Shown here: positions 41,001 through 53,600 of the stretch, one piece after another | Layout of the letters: each line of letters begins with the position of its first letter | How positions within the stretch are numbered: position 1 is the stretch's first letter | Assembly: GCF_910592395.1 (NCBI RefSeq) | Contig: NC_088322.1 | Span: forward strand, 14,999,431-15,063,430 | DNA: 64,000 nt | DNA from: Lineus longissimus | Taxonomy: Eukaryota; Nemertea; Pilidiophora; Heteronemertea; Lineidae | Reading direction: 5' to 3' | Position numbers and translations under genes: made by a program | Notes under the pieces: model-generated | The model's input: the letters and a program-made list of their open reading frames with translations, nothing else | Told to the model about the DNA's origin: nothing | Databases searched by the model: none

Positions 41001-41817
41001 TTTTAACTCTTGCTCCAAAAACACAATGAGACAAATGTCGATAATCCTGAATCTCAACCGCGTTTTTCTTTCATTCAGCTGAAGACTCCCCGTCCCAATG
41101 CCAGTCCCGAGAAGCTTGGTTTACTTGATCTGGCGACTTCACAGGATCAAGCATCACCTAGTTCACGGACAAAGGTAACATCCCTCTCATTTCAAAAGGA
41201 AATCGTCCCAAAATTATCAAGCAGGAAAATGATCACTTGTTTCTGTAGTCCGAAGTGATGGAAGAGTATTCATTGACCCCTTCAAACGTCTGCGATCTTG
41301 TTTGTCCGATAGGAAACACACCAACGTGTACATTGCTGTGAACATGGCTGTGTACATCAATGTGTACAATGCTGTGTACAGTGCTATGTACATATGCATC
41401 GGATTTCTGCTGGGTCTCTGTTGAACACCAAGGCAACTAAAGATGACGGACTGCCGATTAAGTCGATGAATACACATTCTGTCACCTAACAAAAATAGAA
41501 AACCGGTAGAAACACAATCACCTCTGATCATAGTCATTATTCGTCTGTTCTGATCGTTGAGGTAACGAAAAATATTGGCCAGTACGGGGATCGAACCCGC
41601 GACATTCGCGTTATTAGCACGACGCTCTAACCAACTGAGCTAACCGGCCAGACATATTGTACGTATATTACGAGTGTTTGTATCGTTCAAAGTGGCTCGT
41701 GAAAATGGTGATGGTGATGTTCGGAAAAATAGCTTGTTCCAGTTCTGCGTCTAACGCTCAGAATACAATCTACCTTTTCAGGAAATCAACACTGAGAGAT
41801 CTAAGGCGACACTTTGA
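29030..41817 (+). CDS. Giant transmembrane mucin B (SEA domain, Cys-rich module, TM), complete
   Basis: Coding exons: 29030-29078, 29436-37519, 37728-37783, 38483-38673, 39031-39214, 39437-39559, 40022-40109, 40388-40456, 41079-41174, 41782-41817. They total 8976 nt, or 2991 residues plus TGA. The start is chosen because MARIGIILLAIVILAS is a signal peptide and matches gene C exactly in length and phase; the ATG exon begins at acceptor TTTTCAG/29013. Order: signal peptide, about 2600 residues of Gly/Ser/Thr repeats, Ser/Thr/Pro linker, SEA, eight-cysteine module, TM, tail. Predicted type I cell-surface mucin. Unlike A and C it ends KATL rather than NTEI/NTEL. All boundaries are GT/AG with phases identical to C. 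Confidence 0.9.
29440..37250 (+). repeat. Coding minisatellite of mucin B, 33-bp unit mixed with 48-bp units
   Basis: The main unit encodes GSSTGSSTSTG (11 aa, 8 Ser/Thr). Nineteen 16-aa units carry an extra T-S-K-V/M/A-Q, the first near 29990 and the last near 37160. They equal the short unit plus exactly 15 bp. The array ends with a single 16-aa unit TSTVQPSTSTGGSTTG that closely resembles the unit of mucin A. Local segmental copies are visible, for instance 32.4-33.6 kb repeated 1248 bp further on. Confidence 0.95.
37370..38673 (+). other. SEA domain of mucin B, encoded across three exons
   Basis: Begins at PTEIDPLARF in the repeat exon, continues through FVLTIDFGYG and PTSEAHKNL to 37519, then exon 37728-37783 (LRFVLRFIFRIDYEI) and exon 38483-38673 starting KQGSAIVNV. 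The G-S of the putative self-cleavage site is retained. The HNVT sequon is shared with A. The third exon is 3 bp shorter than in A and C. Family assigned by motif and by identity to the paralogues. Confidence 0.82.
39031..39214 (+). other. Eight-cysteine extracellular module of mucin B
   Basis: 184 bp, same length, phase and cysteine spacing as in A and C. Recognisable core: SPCDFNPC, GHKCVDLKPD, then KCKDHSCGVYSEC. Placed between SEA and TM, it probably forms a disulfide-stabilised EGF-like stalk. Confidence 0.82.
39437..39559 (+). other. Transmembrane exon of mucin B
   Basis: Encodes YSESKLM, then a hydrophobic helix (FLGISIGGFLALITLVGMLC), then CRWRKADTR as a basic stop-transfer. Acceptor TTTTCAG, donor GTAAGG, phase 2 at both ends. 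Confidence 0.9.
41326..41397. repeat. 12-bp minisatellite, six copies, in the last intron of mucin B
   Basis: Six units close to GTGTACATNGCT in tandem. The matching place in the last intron of mucin C (about 57670-57710) has a degenerate two- to three-unit version, so the array expanded in B. A related GCTGTACATTTT 12-mer occurs at about 59955-59990. Confidence 0.8.
41576..41649 (-). tRNA. tRNA-Ile (anticodon AAT), antisense in last intron of mucin B
   Basis: The 74-nt cloverleaf is intact on the minus strand. Acceptor GGCCGGT pairs with ACTGGCC; D-arm GGTTAGCTCAGTTGG; anticodon stem TCGTG/CGCGA around loop CTAATAA (anticodon AAT); T-arm GCGGG TTCGATC CCCGT; discriminator A. Box A and box B are canonical, and a run of five T (plus-strand A at 41568-41572) follows within 10 nt as a Pol III terminator. 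It decodes ATY isoleucine codons after A34-to-inosine editing (family knowledge). It lies inside intron 41175-41781, opposite to the host gene. Confidence 0.95.
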
Positions 41818-43290
41818 TGAAAAATAGTATTAAACTGCGTGACGCGTGTGATATGCCATGGCCTCACTCTGTTGATGGCAGCTGAACTTTGTGCATTGGA
41901 GGAACTTTTCTCATGCGTTGACTTCGGTGATTTCTTGCCATGCAGTGTATTTATATGAAATCGAGAGGAGGTACTCTAAAAAGGCGGGAAAGTTTGTGTT
42001 TCGCTTTCAATAACTCGTCGTTGGTCGTGTATCGGTTATGTGATGTCCAATATATCGGCAAATGAGTACCTTCAGACACTGAGGACTTTGGAAATTTACG
42101 TTGGAATATAGGAGTTTGTCAAATGATGCGTTTTCTGTGTGAAATCTAAAATAACCCAAATGCTATTTCCTCGTGAAATGGACTATGGTTCCCTGTACTA
42201 GAATATTTCTTATGAATTTTGATTATCTTTGGTTGTACAGAAAACAACTCATATACTCGTGTGCGAGTCACTCGTGACTTAAACAGGAGACATAGCTGAC
42301 ACCCCTGGATGTTCAAATTGATTGTGAATAATGTCTCCCTCCACAGGATACACACGATCGCAAGGCGCCCCATACATGCTCGGTTTAACCTCTTTCAGGG
42401 ATAATGGAGATGTTATTTGGGACAGGGGTGGTGGCCTTTATTGTCAGAAACATAAATCTTTTCTAAGGACTGAACTGGATAATCAATCTGCTGAGAAATT
42501 GTCAGATGGTTTTGCAAGTGTTCACAAACAATTAAACTCGGTCAACGGCACATTTATTCTCAACGTTTTTCATTGAGTTAACTAACCGTGTTTGAACCGC
42601 ATTTAGTAAAAGCGCCAACGCCCATATTGACATGCATGTAGTTAAACAGTGTGGGCTGGACCCATGCCAAATATCAATCATTTGTCATTAAAAACTGCCA
42701 TGCATTGTGATGTTCGTCATTATAATATAGGCTAGATGAACTGCCGTCAAAGTGCAGGACGTCAAGCTCAATGTCGACAGTGACCCCGTCATGGTTTAGT
42801 TTAAACAAATCTATGCAACAGAAACTACTGTAAAGAATCGGGCGATCTCGGTATCATTCGTATTCGAGAAAGATTCTCTATCCACTGGTATCAATGATTT
42901 TAATCTAGCGGGTAGTAGAAGTATCCCAGTGGTTGCGTTTTTTCTGGACCACCCTGTATAGTCATGGCCCATGGTCTAGTCTTACAGATCGTCAATACTG
43001 CTGTAGAAGGCTCAAGCAGTGGTCATATCCCGGCCTGTCGAGGCCCTGCTCAATGCATCAGTCCTAAAGAAGCCACTGGGATGATGTTGAAACTGAAGAC
43101 GATCGCCAGTAGTTTTGAATCCAGGGAACAGATTGAATGTCATAGTGATATTGTCATAGATTTATTTGATCTTGTTAGTATTTATTATTTACATTCTGTA
43201 AAATGTTATTAGTTTCTTACTTAACCAAAGTGTGTCATGTGTCATTATTTTGTTGTTGTCATGAATAAACTAATTTAAAAGAGTTCTGTA
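41818..43290 (+). other. 3' UTR / 3' flank of mucin B with candidate poly(A) signal
   Basis: AATAAA at 43264-43269 is about 1.45 kb after the stop, similar to the spacing in A and C. Contains the shared GTGGGCTGGACCCATGCC element at 42651-42668. A segment near 42940-42960 (TGGACCACCCTGTATA) resembles ends of some DNA transposons, without a matching second end that I can see. No coding sequence recognised. Confidence 0.5.
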
Positions 43291-45776
43291 CTTTGCTGTA
43301 GTTTGTGCATTGGGCTTCATCATTCATTCTGTCTCTCTTGTTGGCTTTTGTGGACTCGAAAAACTGTTCGTCCAAGATTGCATTCCTGGGATCGCAATGC
43401 TACGAACATGGACCTGCATGTGCATTTTTGGGTTCAGGTTCATCGGGCATCTTTGGAGATCGATTTCAGCACCATATTACAATGTGTTGGGGCATCTATG
43501 AGCTCTTTTCTTACTCGTTTCCAGTGCCTTTTCTTTTAACCAGTTACCGCTTCTACATGTGTGGCATTTTAAGGCTCAATTTAGAATAGGTTATCAACAT
43601 CGGTTTATCAACAACTACAGACAATAACAACGGATATACCGGGCGTTACGGAAAACACTGACCGTACAGCTACTAGATCCACTAAATCTTTGTAACAGCT
43701 ATCTAGACTGGGAAAAAATACCCGCAGCCAGTGTTACTTATGTAGCCGGTTGGACTGCGTAAACTGTGGGCTACTAGGCCTAAAGGTACACCTCAGGACA
43801 GAGTGAGACGTCTGTGTCATCGGTACATTGATAAATATAAAACTTTGACTTGGTAGTGCTCTCGTCTCCGCGCAAGTGGAACGGTCTTTTCATTGAACTC
43901 TTCCTGATATATTCCTACCTACACAACAATTGACGCCGTGTGAATGTAGGGCGTGTGCTGTGATATCAATGATATAATAGGTGCACGTTGAAGGAACACT
44001 CTTGCTAATATTTGACCTGTGCTAGGGACACTAGTCATTGTCAAATATGAAAGCCTATAGAAACCAGGTCACAAATGAAATATTGAGTATAGCAGCAAAG
44101 CGTCTACCGCAATACATGATTGTAAGCAAGTTTTATTATGAATTTTGACGGCATATCACGAAGCATTCAAAACATTTCATAATGGGTACTAGAGGAACAT
44201 ATATCATGTGATGCGGAATGCGAATAATTTGTTCAAGGGACACACCCTAAGAACCTCATACGTCAGGGACACTGTCATCCACCAAGAACGTGATAGCTCA
44301 TTGTCACTCGTCACAGTCCATTGGCGATTTGGCAGACAAAGTCATACACCAAGGAGGTGATAGCCCATTGTGATCCGTCACAGTCCACTGTCGATGTAGA
44401 CATGTTTGACATTCTTGACTTTTATGATCTTAACAGGATAACAGTGGTCGTGTGCAGGTTGATTGCACTATCGGTTCCTGCAACATTTCACCTTAAGCGA
44501 GTGTCGCTGGGTGAAACTTTTTGACCGTATTGCACGTTGCTCTATAAGGCCATGCCTAATGTCTCAACTGTATACAATAATTTAAAGATAAATTATGAAA
44601 ATATACCGAGAATAGATTTTTACGGGGGAAACCTGTTGTGTAATTATCAGAAGCGATGTAAAAATGACTCTGAGACGTCAAAGAATTATTTAACGTGTGT
44701 GAGGACCAGGCCAAATTATGAGTACATGTGCGTTCTGATGAACGCTATGGTTAGAATTGGAGTATAGCTTCGAGTTAGCTCAGCGCTGAGCTAGTTCGAT
44801 TTTGCCCGAAGCGAGCTGTCGACCCGCGGTGTCGTCACATTTCTTTCCTCTTCTCTCTGTTGGTTTTTCTGTTTCACTTTCTTCTATTTCCCTTTTGTCT
44901 CTTTAGGTCTATGCGCAATTTTATTATTATATGTTGCATCAGGAAAGAGACTGAGGTTTTAACACAGATGTTGTAAAACCTCCCTGCGATAAGGCCAATG
45001 CCAGAAAGTCAAAATCACGTGAAAAACCATCTTGGCCCTCGATGTATTGACATTGCTAAGCTTTCAGACAACGCGCGTCAAAATGGGCCGAGGCTACGGA
45101 GGCAATATGACTGGAAGTTCAGAATGGTGAAAGGTGTGCCTGCCCTGACACAGGCTCCAGACTCCAGCTGAATTGAGGACAGCCTATGATAAATATAATA
45201 GACTAGAGGCATATTTCCAGGGATACCCTAGCGGTCTTTGAGGCCGGGAACAGTCCACTGCTAGAAGAACCAAATAAATGTCTACAGCATGGCTTTTGAA
45301 ACCACGAATCCAACATTCTTTTTTTCTGAAACGTCTCATCTAAACTTAAACAGTTAAACATGCCAATTTTCCCAGGACAAAGATGGAACATGCATTAAGA
45401 AAACGAACCGCCTGAGGAAATTTGATATTCCTTCCAAAGATATTGATATTATTTGATTTTGATTCGTCTATGCTCAAAACATACATGTCATATTTGTGGT
45501 TGTCACATATGCGAAGCTTGACCTACTGTCATAACATGGTCCTGTCACAAACAAAAACACAAAGAGATGTCTCAGTGCATTGCTTTACAACTAAAGCAAA
45601 CCTCGTTTACATGCTTGAAGGTATTCAAATCTCACTGAAATGAGAGGATTGGAAACCGGTGTATGTACACACGCATCAGCAAACGATAGTTTTGTTTTTA
45701 GGGTGGCTGGGACGTACATTACATGATTTTTAAAAACATGCATAGTTTTTTCGATCGATGGATTTATTATCTCCGG
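43291..45776. other. Intergenic region between mucins B and C
   Basis: Homologous in patches to the A-B intergenic region. Holds a 67-bp direct duplication at about 44274-44407 (GTCAT-x-CACCAAG start, AGTCCA near the end) and an 18-bp perfect palindrome at 44776-44793. I see no convincing gene. Confidence 0.55.
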
Positions 45777-45896
45777 GCCGTAGAAGCGACTATTGAACTC
45801 GGATTCAGGGTCGCAGAAGCGATTATTAACCCCTGATTCAAGGCCGTAGAAAGGAACATGAACCCCTGATTCAGGGCGGTAGAAGCGAACATCAGG
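45777..45896. repeat. 33-bp non-coding tandem repeat, cluster 1, upstream of mucin C promoter
   Basis: About four copies of a unit beginning GCCGTAGAAGCGA and ending CCCCTGATTCAGG, period 33 bp. The same unit recurs at 46959-47096 on the other side of the putative promoter and first exon. The equivalent place upstream of mucin B (near 27620) lacks it. Confidence 0.85.
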
Positions 45897-46234
45897 GTCG
45901 AATTCGGTGCGTGATCAGGATGTGCTGACCAGACCCGGGAGACATTTGCGTCAATCCCAATTTACAATCTATAGTATAGATGGGCTAGTCAAAATGTTTT
46001 TGTAAATCAAACCATTCAAAGTGAAATAACTTCATTGCTGACGCGGATAAATTAATATAAGTACATTCATTCGCTTCTTTCACAACAGCCAAATACCCAC
46101 CCAATAATTCCATTAATGCACCTATCTAGGTCCATCTTTATATACCTGAAACCATACCTTTTGTGATAGATGGTTGGCACGCGTGACGTCATTACCGCGC
46201 CCTGCTGGGATTGGTCACTCAGTGGCCGCCATTT

Positions 46235-46532
46235 TCCTTCCGATTTGATATGACAATGGAGAATAAAAGCGGGTGTGGTGTCAAATTCGATGTTTAGAAT
46301 ATATATTTCCCTCAATCAACAATAAAGGTTGTCTTACAACTGAGAGTGGTCGGACGTTTTCAAACTTTCGTGCAACTAGGAGCAGGATTTGCGTTAGGAA
46401 GAAAGTGATTTCACAACGTTTCGTCTCATTTAACTTGAGAAGATTATCATTTCGAAATTGGAGGTTTTTGTTATCAAAAGATTGACAACTTTTTGGAATA
46501 ACCTTTTAGCCAGCAGCACTTTATGCAGGCAG
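46235..46532 (+). promoter_or_regulatory. Putative promoter and non-coding first exon of mucin C
   Basis: Paralogous to 27905-28173. Contains ATAAAAG (46263-46269) and an AGAATATATATTTCC stretch (46297-46311), either of which could act as a TATA-like element. The conserved block ends at CAG/GTAGGT (donor GT from 46533), implying a 5' UTR exon spliced to 47607. The two 33-bp repeat clusters flank this block. Confidence 0.5.
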
Positions 46533-46958
46533 GTAGGTTTCATTTCAGCTAATTCCTTTCCTAATTCTTGACTGTTATTCAAGTTTCGTTGATAATGACT
46601 GTTGTTAAAGGCTTAGGCCATTTATTTCAAAATGTGAATATGAAATTTTTGTAATAATGTATTAAAATCAACATTGGATATAAATTTTAGCATTGCTGTC
46701 GTAAACACCGATATATTTAATCTATAGACTACTTTTCATCACGTATAAAGTGGCATGTCTAGTTTCTGTACAGGGGTAATGTTGATTTCTATTTAATGGT
46801 ATTTGCACACAAAAACAACGCACTTGCATACGAAAGTTAAGCCTCCTATAAAATGATACATTAGTTCGCATCCGCTGAAACTTCAAACCTAAAGAATAAT
46901 TTGAAGCGGGGATGATGATTCACCTGGTCAGGCCTACCAGGTTCCTGAGAAAAAGATG

Positions 46959-47096
46959 GCCGTAGAAGCGATCATTAACCCCTGATTCAGGCCCGTAGAA
47001 GCGACCATTCACCCCTGATTCAGGCCCGTATATGTAGAAGCGAACATTAATTCCCTATTTCAAGGCCGTAGAAGCGATTACTAACCTCTCATTCAC
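46959..47096. repeat. 33-bp non-coding tandem repeat, cluster 2, in intron 1 of mucin C
   Basis: About four copies of the cluster 1 unit (GTAGAAGCGA ... CCCCTGATTCAGG). The third copy is stretched to about 39 bp by a small insertion. Confidence 0.85.
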
Positions 47097-47622
47097 AAAG
47101 TATGAATGATCTCGTCCTATTACTCTCCTGCCAAAAAGGAAGGTTTCATGTCAGCTAATTCATCATACTTCTTGAATGAAAATTTCATAACGAGTGCTGT
47201 TAAAGGCCTAGACCACCGAATGGAATTGAATATGGAATACTTTGACATAGTTGGCCAGATCATGAAAGGAAAATATAACTGAATGCGTCGCAGTTGAAAG
47301 CATTTAGGCCCAGCCCAAAACACAGCCTGTCGTTTATAAAGAAAGCCCGCTCGCCTCTTGGTCTATATTTCCATTGTTCTATTGTCGTATCAAAGGGTAA
47401 TCAGGGCAAATCTAGATATCCTCAACCCGTAGGAAATAGCTTCCATGGTGGGCGAGAGGCCTGGACGTAATGCTGAACTATCGAGCTCATGCCAATGGTC
47501 TCCCTGGAATGAATATAGTGATTATGGCAATAACGATCTTTTTCGAATTTGTCGTGTTGATTGTATTCACTCACTGTGACGTCATCTCAACTTTCTTATT
47601 TTCCAGAGCTGGTTGATCAACA

Positions 47623-50600
47623 ATGGTGCAGATCGGCGTAATCCTGTTGGTGATTGCCGTCATGGCAAACGGTAAGTAAAGCCACTTTTTCAGTCTGATA
47701 TGGAAATATTGAAATAGGCATTAGAATCAATATTTAGACTGATTTCTACCGGTGAGCCCGGCAGAAATTTGACAGTTTTGATAATGATAGATTGATAAGA
47801 AAATGATAAGTACACATGCCCCGTTTCATGGAGCTCTATCTTGGAGGCCTGTGTACTCTTTTCCAACGAGCTGCACTACGGAAGACCTCTCAGGGTCCTC
47901 TATTCTCTACGATTTAGGTCCGAAAGATGCGATTTGAAACAGAGTGACACCAATGAGAAAGGATGCATCTCAATGAATAAGAATTTAAATATTGCATTTT
48001 AGGCCTTCAAGCGCAAACTGTAACTGTGACTAAAACGGTGACACAAACAGTGACAAAAACAGTGCAACCTTCGACAACCTCTGTAGGATCAACCTCTGCG
48101 ACTTCAACAGTGCCGCCCTCGACGAGCTCTCGCTTATCGACAAGTACCCCCACAAGCAGTGGAACATCAACCACTGGAACTGTTCAAACAGCATCAAGTT
48201 CATCGTCAACTGTTGCAACAACTTCAACGACGTCCACAACACCATCAAGTACGTCATCAACTAGTACACCAACTTCAACTGTCATGTCTTCAACACCATC
48301 GAGTACATCGTCGACCACTAGTACACCAACTTCAACCGTAATGTCCTCAACACAATCGAGTACATCGTCGACCACTAGTACACCAACTTCAACTGTAATG
48401 TCCTCAACACCATCAAGCACGTCTTCGACTAGTACACCAACTTCAACCGTAATGTCGTCAACACCATCGAGTACATCGTCGACCACTAGTACACCAACTT
48501 CAACTGTAATGTCCTCAACACCATCGACTACGTCTTCAACTAGTACACCATCTTCAACCGTAATGTCCTCAACACCATCAAGTACATCGTCGACCACTAG
48601 TACACCAACTTCAACCGTAATGTCCTCAACACCATCGAGTACGTCGTCGACTAGTACACCAACTTCAACCGTAATGTCCTCAACACCATCAAGTACATCG
48701 TCGACCACTAGTACACCAACTTCAACCGTAACGTCCTCAACACCATCAAGTACATCGTCGACCACTAGTACACCAACTTCAACCGTAATGTCCTCAACAC
48801 CATCGAGTACATCGTCGACCACTAGTACACCATCTTCAACTGTAAAGTCGTCAACGCCATCGAGTACATCGTCGACTAGTACACCAACTTCAACTGTAAT
48901 GTCCTCAACACCATCGAGTACATCGACGACCACAAGTACACCAACTTCAACCGTAATGTCCTCAACACCATCGAGTACATCGTCGACCACTAGTACACCA
49001 ACTTCTACTGTAATGTCCTCAACACCATCGAGTATATCGTCGACCACAAGTACACCAACTTCAACCGAAATGTCCTCAACACCATCGAGTACATCGTCGA
49101 CCACTAGTACACCAACTTCAACTGTAATGTCATCAACACCATCGAGTACATCGTCGACCACTAGTACACCAACTTCAACCGTAATGTCATCAACACCATC
49201 GAGTACATCGACGACCACTAGTACACCAACTTCAACCGAAATGTCATCAACACCATCGAGTACATCGTCGACCACTAGTACACCAACTTCAACTGTAATG
49301 TCCTCAACACCATCGAGTACATCGTCGACCACAAGTACACCAACTTCAACCGTAATGTCCTCAACACCATCGAGTACATCGTCTACCACTAGTACACCAA
49401 CTTCAACCGTAATGTCCTCAACACCATCGAGTACATCGTCTACCACTAGTACACCAACTTCAACTGTAATGTCATCAACACCATCGAGTACATCGTCGAC
49501 CACTAGTACACCAACTTCAACCGTAATGTCTTCAACGCCATCGAGTACATCGTCTACCACTAGTACACCAACTTCAACCGTAATGTCCTCAACACCATCG
49601 AGTACATTGTCGACCACTAGTACACCAACTTCAACCGTAATGTCATCAACACCATCGAGTACATCGTCGACCACTAGTACACCAACTTCAACCGAAATGT
49701 CATCAACACCATCGAGTACATCGTCGACCACTAGTACACCAACTTCAACTGTAATGTCCTCAACACCATCGAGTACATCGTCGACCACAAGTACACCAAC
49801 TTCAACCGTAATGTCCTCAACACCATCGAGTACATCGTCTACCACTAGTACACCAACTTCAATCGTAATGTCATCAACACCATCGAGTACATCGTCTACC
49901 ACTAGTACACCAACTTCAACTGTAATGTCATCAACACCATCGAGTACATCGTCGACCACTAGTACACCAACTTCAACCGTAATGTCCTCAACACCATCGA
50001 GTACATCGTCGACCACAAGTACACCAACTTCAACCGTAATGTCCTCAACACCATCGAGTACATCGTCGACCACTAGTACACCAACTTCAACCGTAATGTC
50101 CTCAACACCATCGAGTACATCGTCGACCACTAGTACACCAACTTCAACCGTAATGTCATCAACACCATCGAGTACATCGTCGACCACTAGTACACCAACT
50201 TCAACCGAAATGTCATCAACACCATCGAGTACATCGTCGACCACTAGTACACCATCTTCAACTGTAATGTCCTCAACACCATCGAGTACATCGTCGACCA
50301 CAAGTACACCAACTTCAACCGTAATGTCCTCAACACCATCGAGTACATCGTCTACCACTAGTACACCAACTTCAACCGTAATGTCATCAACACCATCGAG
50401 TACATCGTCTACCACTAGTACACCAACTTCAACTGTAATTTCATCAACACCATCGAGTACATCGTCGACCACTAGTACACCAACTTCAACCGTAATGTCC
50501 TCAACACCATCGAGTACATCGTCGACCACAAGTACACCAACTTCAACCGTAATGTCCTCAACACCATCGAGTACATCGTCGACCACTAGTACACCAACTT

Positions 50601-53600
50601 CAACCGTAATGTCCTCAACACCATCGAGTACATCGTCTACCACTAGTACACCAACTTCAACCGTAATGTCATCAACGACATCGAGTACATCGTCTACCAC
50701 TAGTACACCACCTTCAACTGTAATGTCATCAACACCATCGAGTACATCGTCGACCACTAGTACACCAACTTCAACCGTAATGTCCTCAACACCATCGAGT
50801 ACATCGTCGACCACAAGTACACCAACTTCAACCGTAATGTCCTCAACACCATCGAGTACATCGTCGACCACTAGTACACCAACTTCAACCGTAATGTCCT
50901 CAACACCATCGAGTACATCGTCGACCACTAGTACACCAACTGTAATTTCCTCAACACCATCGAGTACATCGTCGACTAGTACACTAACTTCAACCGACAT
51001 GTCCTCCACACCATCGACTACGTCTTCGACTAGTACACCAACTTCAACCGTAATGTCCTCAACAACATCGAGTACGTCGTCCACTAGCACACCAACTTCA
51101 ACCGTAATGTCGTCAACACCATCGAGTACATCGTCGACTAGTACACCAACTTCAACCGCAATGTCCTCAACACCATCGACTACGTCTTCGACTAGTACAA
51201 CAACTTCAACTGTAATGTCCTCAACAACATCGAGTACATCGTCCACTAGCACACCAACTTCAACCGTAATGTCGTCAGCACCATCGAGTACATCGTCGAC
51301 TACTAGTACACCAACTTCAACTATAATGTCCTCAACACCATCGAGTACATCGTCGACCACTAGTACACCAACTTCAACCGTAATGTCGTCAACACCATCG
51401 AGTACATCGTCGACCACTGGCACACCAACTTCAACCGTAATGTCCTCAACACCATCGAGTACATCGTCGACCACTAGTACACCAACTTCAACCGTAATGT
51501 CCTCAACACAATCGAGTACATCGTCGACCACTAGTACACCAACTTCAACTGTAATGTCCTCAACACCATCGAGTACATCGTCGACCACTAGTACACCAAC
51601 TTTAACCGTAATGTCCTCAACACCATCGAGTACATCGTCGACCACAAGTACACCAACTTCAACCGTTATGTCCTCAACACCATCGAGTACATCGTTGACC
51701 ACAAGTACACCAACTTCAACCGTAATGTCCTCAACACCATCGAGTACATCGTCGACCACAAGTACACCAACTTCAACCGTAATGTCCTCAACACCATCGA
51801 GTACATCGTTGACCACAAGTACACCAACTTCAACCGTAATGTCCTCCACACCATCGAGTACATCGTCGACCACTAGTACACCAACTTCAACTGTAATGTC
51901 CTCAACACCATCGAGTACATCGTCGACCACTAGTACACCAACTTCAACTGTAATGTCGTCAACACCATCGAGTACATCGTCGACCAATAGTACGCCAACT
52001 TCAACCGAAATGTCCTCAACACAATCGAGTACATCGTCGACCACTCGTACACCAACTTCAACCGTAATGTCCTCAACACCATCGAGTACATCGTCGACCA
52101 CTAGTACACCATCTTCAACTGTAACGTCGTCAACGCCATCGAGTACATCGTCGACCACTAGTACACCAACTTCAACTGTAATGTCCTCAACACCATCGAG
52201 TTTATCGTCGACCGCTAGCACACCAACTTCAACCGTAATGTCCTCAACACCATCGAGTACATCGTCGACCACTAGTACACCAACTTCAACTGTAATGTCA
52301 TCAACACCATTGAGTACATCGTCGCTCACTAGTACACCAACTTCAACCGTATTGTCCTCCACACCATCGACTATATCTTCGACTAGTACACCAACTTCAA
52401 CCGTAATGTCCTCCACACCATCGAGTACATCGTCGACCACTAGTACACCAACTTCAACCGTAATGTCCTCAACACCATCGAGTACATCGTCGACCACTAG
52501 TACACCATCTTCAACTGTAATGTCCTCAACACCATCGAGTACATCGTCGACCACTAGTACACCAACTTCAACTGTAATGTCCTCAACACCATCGAGTACA
52601 TCGTCGACCACTAGTACACCATCTTCAACCATAATGTCGTCAACACCATCGAGTACATCGTCGACCACTAGTACACCATCTTCAACAGTAATGTCCTCCA
52701 CACCTTCGAGTACATCGTCGACCACTAGTACACCATCTTCAACTGTAATGTCCTCAACACCATCGAGTACATCGTCTACCACTGGTACACCATCTTCAAC
52801 CATAGTGTCGTCAACACCATCGAGGACATCGTCGACCACTAGTACACCAACTTCAACAGTAATGTCCTCCACACCTTCGAGTACATCGTCGACCACTAGT
52901 ACACCAACTTCAACTGTAATGTCCTCAACACCATCGAGTACATCATCGACCACTAGTACACCATCTTCAACCATAATGTCGTCAACACCATCGAGTACAT
53001 CGTCGACCACTAGTACACCAACTTCAACAGTAATGTCCTCCACACCTTCGAGTACATCGTCGACCACTAGTACACCAACTTCAACTGTAATGTCCTCCAC
53101 ACCATCGACTACGTCTTCAACTAGTACACCAACTTCAACTGTAATGTCCTCCACACCTTCGAGTACATCGTCGACAACTAGTACACCAACTTCAACTGTA
53201 ATGTCCTCCACACCATCGACTACGTCTTCAACTAGTACACCATCTTCAACCGTAATGTCCTCAACACCATCGAGTACATCGTCGACCACTAGTACACCAT
53301 CTTCAACTGTAATGTCGTCAACGCCATCGAGTACATCGTCGACCACTAGTACACCATCTTCAACCGTAATGTCCTCAACACCATCGAGTACATCGTCGAC
53401 CACTAGTACACCATCTTCAACTGTAATGTCGTCAACGCCATCGAGTACATCGTCGGCCACTAGTACACCAACTTCAACCGTAATGTCTTCAACACCATCG
53501 AGTACATCGTCGACCACTAGTACACCATCTTCAACTGTGATGTCGTCAACGCCATCGAGTACATCGTCGACCACTAGTACACTAACTTCAACTGTAATGT

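Larger units (their letters stand above)
40022..41817 (+). other. Cytoplasmic-tail exons of mucin B (four exons)
   Basis: Exons 40022-40109, 40388-40456, 41079-41174 and 41782-41817. Boxes shared with A and C: SAKNAAF, Y-x-SYL with QDSLSKA, and PRPNASPEKLGL. The last exon reads EINTERSKATL and TGA. Relative to A and C, reading continues five residues beyond the NTE position, and the extension matches what is 3' UTR in A (GCGACACTTTGA is present in both). The free C-terminus therefore lacks the T-E-I/L pattern. Confidence 0.85.

Noticed and set aside
42331-43589. Several open frames of 60-95 codons downstream of mucin B
   Set aside because: No splice sites, domains or conservation with the A and C flanks in frame; they fall within the expected 3' UTR and flank.
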